A DNA stretch of 64,000 nt from Variovorax paradoxus NBRC 15149 (GCF_001591365.1 NZ_BCUT01000001.1:1550001-1614000); one strand, 5' to 3'. Numbered from the stretch's first letter, positions 25,487-35,270 are shown. Numbers and translations are program-made. Notes: a model not told the origin generated them from the letters alone.

Positions 25487-27802
25487 ATGATGAAGCCACT
25501 GACTTCGCCCGGCAGCCGCCTCGCCGCCGTTGCACTCGCAGCGCAGGTGCTGGTTGCCGCCACCTTGCTGCAGTCCGCGCCCGTGTTCGCACAGTCCGGC
25601 GATGCGCCGCGTCGGGGCGAGCCCATCACGCTCAACTTCGCCAACGCCGACATCGAGGCCGTGGCCCGCACCATGGCGGTGGTCACCGGCCGCGACGTGG
25701 TGGTCGACCCGCGCGTCAAGGGCACGATGAACCTCGTCACCGACCGCGCCATCGCGCCGGCCGCGGCGTTCAACCAGTTCGCTTCCGCGCTGCGCCTGCA
25801 GGGCTTTGCGGTGGTGGAGGCCGAAGGGCTCTACAAGGTGGTGCCCGAGGCCGACGCCAAGCTCCAGACCCAGACCGTCAACACCGCCACGCCCAGCGCC
25901 GGCTCGGTGGCCGGCAACCAGATCGTCACGCAGATCTTCAGGCTCAACTACGAGTCGCCGAACAGCCTGCTGCCGGTGCTGCGCCCGCTCATTCCGCCCA
26001 ACAACACCATCAACGTGAACCCGGGCAACAACTCGCTCGTGATCACCGACTACGCGGACAACATGCGCCGGCTGGCGCGCATCATCGCGGCGCTCGACGT
26101 GCCCAATGCGTCCGACATCGAGGTGATCCCGCTCAAGCATTCGATCGCCACCGACATGCTGCCGCTGATCACCCGGCTGGTCGACGGCAGCGGCTCGGGC
26201 GCCACGCCTGGCGCCGCCGCGCCGGGTGTGGCCGATGCGTCGTTCCGCACCACCTTGCTGGCCGACCCGCGCAGCAATGCGCTGATCCTGCGCGCGGCCA
26301 ACCCGGCGCGCGCGGCGCTGGTGCGCACGCTGGTCCAGAAGCTCGACCGCGCGCCCGCCGAGAGCAGCAACGGCGCGGCCGGCAACATCTACGTGGTCTA
26401 CCTGAAGAACGCCGATGCGGTGCGGCTGGCGGCCACGCTGCGCGCCGCCATGGCGGCCAACCAGCTGCCCGGCACGCCGGGCTCGCCAGGCGCCGCGGGC
26501 GGTGGTGGCCAGTCGCAGCCGCAAGCCAACATTCCGCAGGCCATGCAGCAGACCAGCCTCAGCGGGCAAGGCGGCGGCTCGGCGGCCGCCAACGCGCCGC
26601 TCAACAATGCCAACCAGCCCTCGACCGGCGGGCAGATCCAGGCCGACCCGTCGACCAACTCGCTGATCATCACGGCGCCCGAGCCGCAGTACCGCCAGAT
26701 GCGCGCCGTGATCGACAAGCTCGACGGCCGGCGCGCGCAGGTCATGATCGAGGCGCTGATCGTCGAGGTCAGCGCCAAGAAGGCCGCCAACTTCGGCGTG
26801 CAGTGGCAGAGCGCGCTGGGCAACAACGCGGTCATCGGCACCAATTCGAGCCTGGCCAGCGCCAACATCCTGGCGCTGACGCAGGCGCTGGCCACGCGCG
26901 ACGTGGCCAACGTGCGGCCGTCGTCGGGGCTGAACCTCGGCATTGCCGGCAAGATCGGCGGCCAGTACATCCTGGGCGCCATTGCGAACTTCTTCAACAG
27001 CGACGGCGACGCCAACGTGCTCTCCACGCCCAACCTGCTGACGCTGGACAACGAGGAGGCCAAGATCGTGATCGGCCAGAACGTGCCCTTCGTCACGGGC
27101 CAGTACGCCAGCACCTCGGGCTCGGTGGGCATCAACCCGTTCACCACGGTGGAGCGCAAGGACGTGGGCCTCACGCTGCGCGTGCGCCCGACCATCAACG
27201 AGAACGGCACCGTGAAGATGACCATCTTCCAGGAGACCTCGACCGTCGACGGCAACACCATCAACAACCCCAACGGCCCGACCACCAACAAGCGTTCGAT
27301 CGAATCGAGCGTGCTGGTGGAAGACGGCGGCCTGGTCATGCTCGGCGGGCTGCTGTCGGACGACTACGGCAACACGATCGAGAAGGTGCCGGTGGCGGGC
27401 GACATCCCGGTGCTCGGCAACCTGTTCAAGAACGAGATCCGCACGCGCAACAAGAGCAACCTGATGATGTTCCTGCGCCCCGCGGTCATGCGCGACGGCG
27501 CCTCGACCGAAGCCTTTGCCTACGACCGCTACGACGAGATCCGCGGCATGCAGCAGCGGACCCAGCCGAACACCGACAACATCATGCTGCGCGGCGTGGA
27601 TGCCGCCCCCGTGCTGCCGGAAGCCCCGCTGCCGCGCTCGGGTGCCCGCGACACCAGCAGCAACGGCAGCGACCGCATCCAGGGCACGCAGCTGATCCCG
27701 CCGCCGCGCCCAGCCGCCGACACCCGCACCCTGCGCCCGAGCCCGCTGCGCGGCGCGCTGCCGCCCACGGCCGACCCCACCAGCTCGCGCGAACTGCCCT
27801 GA
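25487..27802 (+). CDS. gspD: Type II secretion secretin GspD
   Basis: Outer-membrane channel of the system, 771 residues. A signal peptide ends near VFAQS. The periplasmic N0 domain begins ITLNFANADIEAVARTMAVV, and N1-N3 repeats follow, including NNTINVNPGNNSLVITDYADN. A glycine/serine/glutamine-rich insert (about residues 335-375) lies before the N3 repeat. The secretin barrel contains VPVAGDIPVLGNLFKN, the family signature. A proline-rich C-terminal tail may be the pilotin-binding S domain. Confidence 0.96.
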   Translation: MMKPLTSPGSRLAAVALAAQVLVAATLLQSAPVFAQSGDAPRRGEPITLNFANADIEAVARTMAVVTGRDVVVDPRVKGTMNLVTDRAIAPAAAFNQFASALRLQGFAVVEAEGLYKVVPEADAKLQTQTVNTATPSAGSVAGNQIVTQIFRLNYESPNSLLPVLRPLIPPNNTINVNPGNNSLVITDYADNMRRLARIIAALDVPNASDIEVIPLKHSIATDMLPLITRLVDGSGSGATPGAAAPGVADASFRTTLLADPRSNALILRAANPARAALVRTLVQKLDRAPAESSNGAAGNIYVVYLKNADAVRLAATLRAAMAANQLPGTPGSPGAAGGGGQSQPQANIPQAMQQTSLSGQGGGSAAANAPLNNANQPSTGGQIQADPSTNSLIITAPEPQYRQMRAVIDKLDGRRAQVMIEALIVEVSAKKAANFGVQWQSALGNNAVIGTNSSLASANILALTQALATRDVANVRPSSGLNLGIAGKIGGQYILGAIANFFNSDGDANVLSTPNLLTLDNEEAKIVIGQNVPFVTGQYASTSGSVGINPFTTVERKDVGLTLRVRPTINENGTVKMTIFQETSTVDGNTINNPNGPTTNKRSIESSVLVEDGGLVMLGGLLSDDYGNTIEKVPVAGDIPVLGNLFKNEIRTRNKSNLMMFLRPAVMRDGASTEAFAYDRYDEIRGMQQRTQPNTDNIMLRGVDAAPVLPEAPLPRSGARDTSSNGSDRIQGTQLIPPPRPAADTRTLRPSPLRGALPPTADPTSSRELP

Positions 27803-27807
27803 AGCCC

Positions 27808-29199
27808 ATGCGCCACCCCCTGCCCTACGCGTTCGCACGCAGCCAGCAGCTGCTGCTCGAAGAAGCCGACGACGGCAGCCACACGCTGTGGATGTCGAGC
27901 CATCCCTCGCGCAGCGCGGTCGGCGAAGTCACGCGCAAGTACGGCGTGCAGGCCTTCGAGGTGCTGGCCGACGGCCCGCTCGCGCAGCGCATCAGCGCGG
28001 CCTATGCGCAGGGCGAATCGAGCGCCGCCGCGGTGGTGAGCGAGGTGCAGAGCGACGCCGACCTCTCGCGCATGATGCAGGAGCTGCCGGCGGTCGAGGA
28101 CCTGCTGGAAAGCGCCGGCGACGCGCCCATCATCCGCATGCTCAACGCGCTGCTCACGCAGGCCGCGCGCGACGGCGCGAGCGACATCCACATCGAGCCC
28201 TACGAGCGCACTTCGTCCGTGCGCTTTCGCATCGACGGCACGCTGCGCGAGGTGGTGCAGCCCAACCGCGCGCTGCACGCCGCGCTGATCTCGCGCCTGA
28301 AGATCATGGCCGACCTCGACATCTCCGAGAAGCGGCTGCCGCAGGACGGGCGCATCAGCCTTCGCATCGGCACGCGCGCAGTCGATGTGCGCGTCTCCAC
28401 GCTGCCGAGCGCGCATGGCGAACGCGCGGTGCTGCGCCTCCTGGACAAGAGCGAATCGAAGCTCACGCTCGAATCGGTCGGCATGCAGGGCGACACGCTC
28501 GCGCGCTTCGAGAAGCTCATTGCGCAGCCGCACGGCATCATCCTGGTGACCGGGCCCACGGGCTCGGGCAAGACCACCACGCTGTACGCCGCGCTGGCCC
28601 GGCTGGATGCGAGCCGCAGCAACATCATGACGGTGGAAGACCCGATCGAATACGAACTGCCGGGCGTGGGCCAGACGCAGATCAACGCGAAGATCGAGCT
28701 CACCTTCGCGAAGGCGCTGCGCGCGATCCTGCGGCAGGATCCGGACGTGATCATGATCGGCGAGATCCGCGACTTCGAGACCGCGCAGATCGCCATCCAG
28801 GCCTCGCTCACCGGCCACCTGGTGCTTGCCACGCTGCACACCAACGACTCGGTCAGCGCCGTCACGCGGCTGACCGACATGGGCGTGGAGCCGTTCCTGC
28901 TGAGCTCGTCGCTGCTGGGCGTGCTCGCGCAGCGCCTGGTGCGCAAGGTCTGCACGGCCTGCGGCGGCGCCGGCTGCGAAGCATGCGGGCAGACCGGCTA
29001 CCAGGGGCGCACCGGCATCTTCGAGCTGCTGGTGGCCGACGAGACCGTGCAGGGCCTGATCCACAGCAAGGCGGCCGAGAGCGAACTGCTCCAGGCCGGC
29101 GCGCGCGGCGGCCTGCGCCTGATGCGCGAAGACGGCGAACGGCTGGTGCAGGCCGGCATCACCTCGCGCGCCGAGCTGCTGCGCGTCACGCGCGACTGA
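27808..29199 (+). CDS. gspE: Type II secretion ATPase GspE
   Basis: Cytoplasmic hexameric ATPase driving pseudopilus assembly. Walker A GPTGSGKT is at residues 249-256, the Asp box is MTVEDPIEYEL, Walker B is PDVIMIGEIRD, and the His box is HLVLATLHTND. A compact zinc motif CTACGGAGCEACG follows near the C-terminus. 463 residues, so the N-terminal N1E domain is short. It starts 5 bp after gspD. Confidence 0.96.
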   Translation: MRHPLPYAFARSQQLLLEEADDGSHTLWMSSHPSRSAVGEVTRKYGVQAFEVLADGPLAQRISAAYAQGESSAAAVVSEVQSDADLSRMMQELPAVEDLLESAGDAPIIRMLNALLTQAARDGASDIHIEPYERTSSVRFRIDGTLREVVQPNRALHAALISRLKIMADLDISEKRLPQDGRISLRIGTRAVDVRVSTLPSAHGERAVLRLLDKSESKLTLESVGMQGDTLARFEKLIAQPHGIILVTGPTGSGKTTTLYAALARLDASRSNIMTVEDPIEYELPGVGQTQINAKIELTFAKALRAILRQDPDVIMIGEIRDFETAQIAIQASLTGHLVLATLHTNDSVSAVTRLTDMGVEPFLLSSSLLGVLAQRLVRKVCTACGGAGCEACGQTGYQGRTGIFELLVADETVQGLIHSKAAESELLQAGARGGLRLMREDGERLVQAGITSRAELLRVTRD

Positions 29200-29215
29200 T
29201 CCGCCCGGCACCACC

Positions 29216-30451
29216 ATGCCCGCCTATTCCTTCGAAGCCATCGATGCCAGCGGCCAGTCGCGCGAAGGCGTGCTCGAGGCCGACACCGCGCGCAGTGCCC
29301 GCAGCCTGCTGCGCGCGCAGGCGCTCATTCCGCTGTCGGTCACGCCGGTGGGCAGCAGCCATGCCAACGGCACCGGCAATGGCGGCCTGCGCCGCTGGCT
29401 GGGCGGCGGCGCCCGGGTCTTCAGCTCCACCGGCCTTTCGGTCTGGACGCGGCAGCTCGCGGGCCTGGTCTCTTCGGGCCTGCCGCTCGAACGCGCGCTG
29501 ACGGCGCTCACCGACGAAGCCGAGACCGAGCCGCAGCGCAACCTGGTCGCTTCGCTGCGCGCCGAGGTCAACGCGGGCTCGCTCTTCGCGCGTGCGCTCG
29601 CGGCCCATCCGCGCGAGTTCTCGCCCATCTACACCGCCGTGATCGGCGCGGGCGAGCAAAGCGGCAACCTCGGCCTCGTGCTCGACCGGCTCGCCGACGA
29701 CCTCGAGGAGCGGCAGGCGCTGCAGCAGAAGCTCATCGGCGCGGCGCTCTATCCGGCCATCGTCACGCTGGTGGCGATCGTGATCGTGATCTTCCTCGTG
29801 AGCTACGTAGTGCCGCAGGTGGCGCAGGTGTTCGCGGGCACCAAGCGCTCGCTGCCCTTCCTCACCACCGTCATGCTGTCGCTGAGCGCGGCGGTGCGCA
29901 ACTACGGCTGGTGGATGCTGGGCGGCGTGGTGCTGGCCGCCATCGCCGCGCGATTGGCGCTGGCGCAGGAAGCCTTGCGCCTGAAATTCGACGCCGCCTG
30001 GCTGCGGCTGCCGCTCGTGGGCAAGCTTGCGCGCGGCTACAACGCGGCGCGCTTTGCCAGCACGCTGGCCATGCTGGCCACTGCCGGCGTGCCGATCCTG
30101 CGCGCGCTGCAGGCGGCCTCCGAAACGCTGGGCAACCGCGCCATGCGCGCGGACGCGCTCGACGCGCTGGTGCTGGTGCGCGAAGGCGCGCCGCTGGCCT
30201 CGGCGCTGGCGCAGAAAAAACGCTTTCCCGGGCTGGTCTCGATGTTCGCGCGGCTGGGCGAGCAGACCGGCACGCTGCCCCTGATGCTGCAGCGCGCCGC
30301 CAACCAGCTGGGCGCCGAAGTGCAGCGCCGCGCCATGCACTTGGCCACCATCCTGGAGCCGCTGCTGATCGTGGCCATGGGCGGCGTGGTGATGCTCATT
30401 GTGCTGGCCGTGATGCTGCCTATCATCCAGCTCAACCAGTTCGTCAAGTAA
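29216..30451 (+). CDS. gspF: Type II secretion inner-membrane platform protein GspF
   Basis: Polytopic platform protein, 411 residues. It begins MPAYSFEAIDASGQSREG, the usual GspF/PilC start, and contains two homologous cytoplasmic domains each followed by hydrophobic segments (LVAIVIVIFLVSYVVPQV and VAMGGVVMLIVLAVMLPI). It is the last gene of the locus. No gspO prepilin peptidase is in the window, so the pilus peptidase PilD is probably shared. Confidence 0.95.
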   Translation: MPAYSFEAIDASGQSREGVLEADTARSARSLLRAQALIPLSVTPVGSSHANGTGNGGLRRWLGGGARVFSSTGLSVWTRQLAGLVSSGLPLERALTALTDEAETEPQRNLVASLRAEVNAGSLFARALAAHPREFSPIYTAVIGAGEQSGNLGLVLDRLADDLEERQALQQKLIGAALYPAIVTLVAIVIVIFLVSYVVPQVAQVFAGTKRSLPFLTTVMLSLSAAVRNYGWWMLGGVVLAAIAARLALAQEALRLKFDAAWLRLPLVGKLARGYNAARFASTLAMLATAGVPILRALQAASETLGNRAMRADALDALVLVREGAPLASALAQKKRFPGLVSMFARLGEQTGTLPLMLQRAANQLGAEVQRRAMHLATILEPLLIVAMGGVVMLIVLAVMLPIIQLNQFVK

Positions 30452-30475
30452 GTCCGCCAGGAAGCACTGCACGCC

Positions 30476-31375
30476 ATGCCCGTCACGCTCGAAGACAAGC
30501 TCGTGGTCGCGATCTCGTCGCGCGCGCTGTTCAACCTCGAAGAAGAAAACAGGATCTTCGAGGCCGGCGACAACGAGGGCTACATGAAGCTGCAGCTCGA
30601 CCGCATCGACGTGCCGGCCGCGCCGGGCATCGCGTACTCGCTGATCCGCAAGCTGCTGCGCTTCAACGACGACGGCGTGCAGCGCGTCGAGGTGGTCATT
30701 CTTTCGCGCAACGATCCGGTCTCGGGCATGCGCATCTTCCGCTCGAGCGCGGCGGCCGACATCAAGCTGCAGCGCGGCGTGTTCACGCAGGGGCGTCCGC
30801 CCTTCGGCTACCTGCGGCCGCTGCGCGCGCACCTGTTCCTGTCGGTCAACGCGCAGGACGTGCGCGAAGCGCTGGGCGCGGGCTTTCCGGCCGCGCGGGT
30901 GCTGGTCGAATCGGTGAAGGCCAGCGATGCCTGGCCGAACGAAGTGCGCATTGCCTTCGACGGCGATGCGGTGCTCTTCAGCGACGAGGCCGAGCGCGTG
31001 TTCCAGGCCGAGGGGCTCGATGCCTTCCAGGCGCACGAACTCAGCAAGGCCGACCTGCCGCTGCCCGAAGGCCCCTTCAAGCCGCTGCTGACGGCGCTGC
31101 ATCGCCTGCAGATGGCGGGCAACGCGCAGATGCGCATCCGCACCGCGCTGGTCACCGCGCGCAGCGCCCCGGCGCACGAGCGCGCGATCCGCACGCTCAT
31201 GAAGTGGAACATCCGCGTCGACGAGGCGATGTTCCTCGGCGGCCTGCCCAAGGGCGAATTCCTGCGCGAGTTCGAACCCGACTTTTTCTTCGACGACCAG
31301 ACCGGCCACGTCGATGCCGCGGCGCGCCACGTGCCCGCGGGCCACGTCTCCAGCGGCATCAGCAACGAGCGCTGA
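30476..31375 (+). CDS. 5'-nucleotidase, cytosolic type I (cN-I) family
   Basis: 299-residue protein of the family containing eukaryotic cN-I, which dephosphorylates nucleoside monophosphates. It begins MPVTLEDKLVVAISSRALFNLEEENRIFE, containing the conserved opening of this family, with VSGMRIFRS, IAFDGDAVLFSDEAE (a haloacid-dehalogenase-like aspartate motif) and MFLGGLPKGEFLREFEPDFFFDD. No signal peptide. It follows gspF by 24 bp but its function is unrelated to secretion. A phosphate-scavenging link with the downstream Pho-box genes is possible but not shown. Confidence 0.85.
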   Translation: MPVTLEDKLVVAISSRALFNLEEENRIFEAGDNEGYMKLQLDRIDVPAAPGIAYSLIRKLLRFNDDGVQRVEVVILSRNDPVSGMRIFRSSAAADIKLQRGVFTQGRPPFGYLRPLRAHLFLSVNAQDVREALGAGFPAARVLVESVKASDAWPNEVRIAFDGDAVLFSDEAERVFQAEGLDAFQAHELSKADLPLPEGPFKPLLTALHRLQMAGNAQMRIRTALVTARSAPAHERAIRTLMKWNIRVDEAMFLGGLPKGEFLREFEPDFFFDDQTGHVDAAARHVPAGHVSSGISNER

Positions 31376-31406
31376 GCGCTTGCGCGGCGCGCCCTGCGCC
31401 GCAGCC

Positions 31407-31450
31407 TTGTCATCGCCCGTTCATGGCGATGTAACGCGATCTCCCTAGTC
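31407..31450 (+). promoter_or_regulatory. Pho box upstream of the lipoprotein and phospholipase C genes
   Basis: Three TGTCAT-like units, TTGTCAT, CGTTCAT and ATGTAAC, start at 31407, 31418 and 31429, exactly 11 bp apart, as in PhoB-binding direct repeats. TAGTCT at 31445-31450 is a possible -10 box about 10 bp after the last unit, the spacing expected when PhoB replaces the -35 contact. Phospholipases C are known Pho regulon members in related bacteria. Confidence 0.65.
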
Positions 31451-31574
31451 TTGCGGCCTGCCTCTGCGCGGTGCTTCGCGATGCCTTTTCGGCGTTGCGC
31501 CTTCGAGCCCGCGCGGCCTTTCTTCAGCGCTCTTCCGGGCGCCCACGCAACGACGACTCCCAAGGAATCCACCC

Positions 31575-31772
31575 ATGCGACTTTCATCCCTGCCTGCGCG
31601 GCTCGTTCCCGCGCTGCTCCTGGCCTGCGTCCTTTCCGCCTGCGGCGGCGGCAGCAACGGCGGTGGCGGCTTCTTCGGCGGCCTGCCTGGCGTGGGCACG
31701 CCGGCACCGACCACGCCCACCACACCGCCGCCCGACACCGGGACAAAGCCCGAGATGCGCTGCGCGCCCTGA
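31575..31772 (+). CDS. Small putative lipoprotein
   Basis: 65 residues. A signal sequence ends in the lipobox LSAC-G (cysteine at about 23), followed by a glycine-rich then proline/threonine-rich tail with no recognisable domain. Its stop lies 27 bp before the phospholipase C gene and it shares the Pho box upstream, so it is probably expressed with that enzyme. Function unknown. Confidence 0.65.
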   Translation: MRLSSLPARLVPALLLACVLSACGGGSNGGGGFFGGLPGVGTPAPTTPTTPPPDTGTKPEMRCAP

Positions 31773-31798
31773 ACACCCTCCCACATCCGAACGACACC

Positions 31799-34003
31799 AT
31801 GACCTCACGCCGCAGCTTCCTCACAGCCACCGCCACCACCGGCGCCGCCGCGCTCGCGCTCTCGGCCTTTCCGCCGAGCATCCGCCGCGCGCTCGCCATT
31901 CCCGCCAACAACAAGACCGGCACCATCAAGGACGTGGAGCACATCGTCATCCTGATGCAGGAGAACCGCTCGTTCGACCACTACTTCGGCACGCTCATGG
32001 GCGTGCGCGGCTTCGGCGACCGCTTCACCATTCCGCTGCCGCAGGGCCGCAGCGTCTGGCAGCAGCTCGACGACACCGGCAAGGAAGTGCTGCCCTACCA
32101 CCTGGACGGCTCCAAGGGCAACGCGCAGCGCGTGGCCGGCACGCCGCACAGCTGGAGCGACGGCCAGGCTGCGTGGGCGGGCGGGCGCATGTACGAATGG
32201 GTGCGCTACAAGAAAACGAAGACGGCGCCTTTCACGCAGTCGATGGGCTATCTCGAAGAGGCGGAACTGCCCTTCCAGTTCGCGCTGGCCAACGCCTTCA
32301 CGCTCTGCGATGCCTACCACTGCAGCATGCACACCGGCACCAATTCGAACCGCATGTTCCTCTGGACCGGCACCAACGGCCCCACCGGCGCGAACGTGGC
32401 CACGGTCAACAACGAGTGGGATTCGATCGACAGCTCGGCCAACGGCTACAGCTGGAAGACCTACCCCGAGCGGCTGCAGGAAGCCAAGGTCAGCTGGATC
32501 GTCTACCAGAACATGCCCGAGAATTTCGGCGACAACTCGCTGGCCGGCTTCAAGCAGTACCGGCTCGCCAACGAGGCCTCGGGCAAGCCCGTGAGCAACG
32601 ACGTGGCCTCGCCCGCCTACGACCCGGCCAGCGACGACGCCGGCAATCCGCTCTACAAGGGCATTGCCAACACCATGCCCGACGGCGGCTTTCTCGAGCA
32701 GTTCCGCCAGGACATCAGGAACGGCAAGCTGCCCCAGGTGTCGTGGATCGTCGCGCCCGCGACCTATTCGGAGCACCCCGGCCCGTCGAGCCCGGTGCAG
32801 GGCGCCTGGTACATCCAGGAAACGCTCGATGCGCTCACTGCCGTGCCCGAGGTGTGGAGCAAGACCGTGCTGTTCATCAACTTCGACGAGAACGACGGCT
32901 ACTTCGACCACGTTCCTTCGCCGGCCGCGCCTTCGATCGACGCCGGCGGCACGCCCGCAGGCAAGACCACGCTGCCAGTGCAAGCGCTCGCGCCCGAATA
33001 CTTCAACCATCCGAATCCGCCCGGCACCACCGACCAGCCGCCGCCCGACGGCCGCGTCTACGGCCCCGGCGTGCGCGTGCCGATGTATGTGGTGTCGCCC
33101 TGGAGCCGCGGCGGCTGGGTCAACTCGCAGGCCTTCGACCACACCTCGGTGCTGCGCTTCATCGAGACGCGCTTTGGCGTGAAGGAAACCAACATCAGCG
33201 ATTTCCGCCGCGCGGTGTGCGGCGACCTCACGAGTGCCTTCAACTTCGCCACGCCCAACACGGAAGCGCTGCCCGCGCTGGCGGGGCGCACGACCAAAGC
33301 GGACGCCGACAAGCTGCGTGCCGACCAGCAGGCCCTGGCGCAAGTGGCACTGCCGCTCGACCCGCTGCTGCCGCGCCAGGCCACCGGCACGCGGCCCTCG
33401 CGCGCGCTGCCCTACGAGCTGCACACGAGCGCCCGTGCCGATGCCATCGGCGGAAAGATCCAGCTGCTGTTCGCGAACACCGGCACCGCCAGCGCCGTGT
33501 TCCACGTCTACGACAAGCTCAACCTCGACCGCCTGCCGCGCCGCTACATGGTCGAGCCCGGCAAGACGCTCGACGACACGTGGAACGCGATGCGCGACGA
33601 CAGCGGCTTCTACGACCTGTGGGTGCTCGGGCCCAACGGCTTTCACCGCCACTTCAAGGGCGACCTGAACGCGCTTCGCGCCGGCGATGCGGCCGTGCCC
33701 GAAGTGCGCGTGTGCTACGACATCGCCAACGGCAACGTGTACCTGGAGATGCGCAACGACGGCAAGAGCGCCTGCAAGTTCACCGTGCGTGCCAAGGCCT
33801 ACCGCAACGACGGTCCGTGGACCGCGACGGTGGAAGGCGGCGCCAAGGCCGAGCTGCACTGGGACCTGGCAGCGAGCGGCGCGTGGTACGACTTTGCCGT
33901 GCGATGCGATGCCGACACCAGCTTCGTGCGGCGCTTTGCCGGCCGCGTCGAGACCGGCCGGCATTCGGTGAGCGATCCGGCAATGGGCCTGGCCGATCTC
34001 TGA
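31799..34003 (+). CDS. Phosphocholine-specific phospholipase C (Tat-exported)
   Basis: Hydrolyses phospholipid head groups, releasing phosphocholine and diacylglycerol; part of phosphate scavenging. The 734-residue protein begins with a twin-arginine signal (SRRSFLTA). The phosphoesterase core opens MQENRSFDHYFGTLMGVRGF and contains FDENDGYFDHV; two C-terminal repeat domains of the bacterial PLC family follow (LPYELHTSARADA and VRVCYDIANGNVYL regions). This is the PlcN/PlcH type of Pseudomonas and Burkholderia. The Pho box at 31407 supports induction by low phosphate. The type II secretion locus just upstream could carry it across the outer membrane, as such enzymes use Tat then T2SS. Confidence 0.93.
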   Translation: MTSRRSFLTATATTGAAALALSAFPPSIRRALAIPANNKTGTIKDVEHIVILMQENRSFDHYFGTLMGVRGFGDRFTIPLPQGRSVWQQLDDTGKEVLPYHLDGSKGNAQRVAGTPHSWSDGQAAWAGGRMYEWVRYKKTKTAPFTQSMGYLEEAELPFQFALANAFTLCDAYHCSMHTGTNSNRMFLWTGTNGPTGANVATVNNEWDSIDSSANGYSWKTYPERLQEAKVSWIVYQNMPENFGDNSLAGFKQYRLANEASGKPVSNDVASPAYDPASDDAGNPLYKGIANTMPDGGFLEQFRQDIRNGKLPQVSWIVAPATYSEHPGPSSPVQGAWYIQETLDALTAVPEVWSKTVLFINFDENDGYFDHVPSPAAPSIDAGGTPAGKTTLPVQALAPEYFNHPNPPGTTDQPPPDGRVYGPGVRVPMYVVSPWSRGGWVNSQAFDHTSVLRFIETRFGVKETNISDFRRAVCGDLTSAFNFATPNTEALPALAGRTTKADADKLRADQQALAQVALPLDPLLPRQATGTRPSRALPYELHTSARADAIGGKIQLLFANTGTASAVFHVYDKLNLDRLPRRYMVEPGKTLDDTWNAMRDDSGFYDLWVLGPNGFHRHFKGDLNALRAGDAAVPEVRVCYDIANGNVYLEMRNDGKSACKFTVRAKAYRNDGPWTATVEGGAKAELHWDLAASGAWYDFAVRCDADTSFVRRFAGRVETGRHSVSDPAMGLADL

Positions 34004-34016
34004 CGGCGCGAGAGAG

Positions 34017-35270
34017 CTACGCCGCGGCGGTGCGAAGCCGCAGATGCCGGACCCTGAACAGCAGCATCGCCGCGATGCTGACGTTCAGCAGGTTCCAGCC
34101 GATGCCGTTGAGGAACGCCGCGTGGTAGCTGCCGGTCAGGTCGAACACCTTGCCCGACATCCAGCCGCCCAACGCCATGCCGAACAGCGTGAACATCAGC
34201 ACCGTGCCCACGCGCGCGCCGGCTTCCTCGGGCGGGAAATGCTCGCGCACGATGATCGCGTAGGACGGCACGATGCCGCCCTGGAACAGCCCGAACAGCG
34301 CCGAGATCACATAGAGCGACACCAGCCCGTCGAACGGCAGGAACAGCAGCAGCGCCACGCCCTGCAGCGCGCCGCCGAGCAGCAGCGTGCGCAGCCCGCC
34401 GATGCGGTCGCAGATCGCGCCCGACACCAGCCGGCTCACCACGCCGAAGCCCAGCATCAGCGACAGCATCTGCGCGCCCTGCGCCGGGCCGTAGCCGAGG
34501 TCGCCGCAGTAGGCCACGATGTGCACCTGCGGCATCGCCATGGCCACGCAGCAGGCCACGCCCGCCACGCACAGCAGGCCCTGTGCGGTGCCCATGCTGA
34601 AGCCGAAGGGCCGCGTCATGTCGCGCCGCCGCCCGGCATGGCCCGCATGGCTGGCCGGCGCCGCGGCCACTGCCGGCGGCCGCGCGCGAAAGAAGAGCGC
34701 GAGCGCCGCCATTGCCAGGCCGCAAAAGAGGCCCATGCCGATGTAGGTCTGGCGCCAGCCCACCGTCTCGATGAAGTGCTCCGCAATCGGCGGCCCGATG
34801 GCGCCTGCCACGTAGTTGCCGCTCGCGCACACCGCCACCGCGATGCCGCGCCGCTTGACGAACCAGAGCGAGGTGTCCGCCACCAGCGGCGCAAAGGCCG
34901 CGGCGCTGCCGAGCAGGCCGACCAGCACCGCCTGCGCGAGGGTGAAAGACACGATGCCATCGGCCATGCCGCACGCGACATAACCCACGCCGAGGCTCAG
35001 CGCGCCGATCAGCAGGGGCCACATCACGCCGAAGCGATCGGCCAGCCGCCCCATCAGCACGCCGCCCACGCCGAAGCCGAGCATCAGCAGCGTGTAGGGC
35101 AGCGAGGCATCGGCGCGCGCGATGCCGAACTCGGCCTGCACGGCCGGCAGCATCACCGAGACCACGTACATGCCACTGCTGCCGACCGTCATGACCAGCA
35201 GCGTGAGGCCGAGCCGCAGCATGGCGTAGCGCGAATCCGCCTCGTGGGCGCTTGTCTCGAATGTCTTCAT
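34017..35270 (-). CDS. Major facilitator superfamily transporter
   Basis: 417-residue membrane protein with about 12 hydrophobic segments. The MFS loop motif appears as GVLMGRLADRFGVMWP between helices 2 and 3, with a related SGAICDRIGGLRT in the second half. The start at 35270 has GGAGC upstream. It is convergent with phospholipase C (13 bp between stops). Substrate unknown; position between two Pho-box genes hints at a phosphate or phosphonate compound or choline, but nothing in the protein shows it. Confidence 0.85.
   Translation of the reverse strand: MKTFETSAHEADSRYAMLRLGLTLLVMTVGSSGMYVVSVMLPAVQAEFGIARADASLPYTLLMLGFGVGGVLMGRLADRFGVMWPLLIGALSLGVGYVACGMADGIVSFTLAQAVLVGLLGSAAAFAPLVADTSLWFVKRRGIAVAVCASGNYVAGAIGPPIAEHFIETVGWRQTYIGMGLFCGLAMAALALFFRARPPAVAAAPASHAGHAGRRRDMTRPFGFSMGTAQGLLCVAGVACCVAMAMPQVHIVAYCGDLGYGPAQGAQMLSLMLGFGVVSRLVSGAICDRIGGLRTLLLGGALQGVALLLFLPFDGLVSLYVISALFGLFQGGIVPSYAIIVREHFPPEEAGARVGTVLMFTLFGMALGGWMSGKVFDLTGSYHAAFLNGIGWNLLNVSIAAMLLFRVRHLRLRTAAA

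Noticed and set aside
25268..27838. 856-codon open frame antisense to gspD
   Set aside because: GC-rich shadow of a real secretin gene. The translation is Arg/Gly/Val/His-rich with no domains, as with other long antisense frames in this window (for example 2478-3728, 42713-45502, 45102-47915 and 52177-53934).
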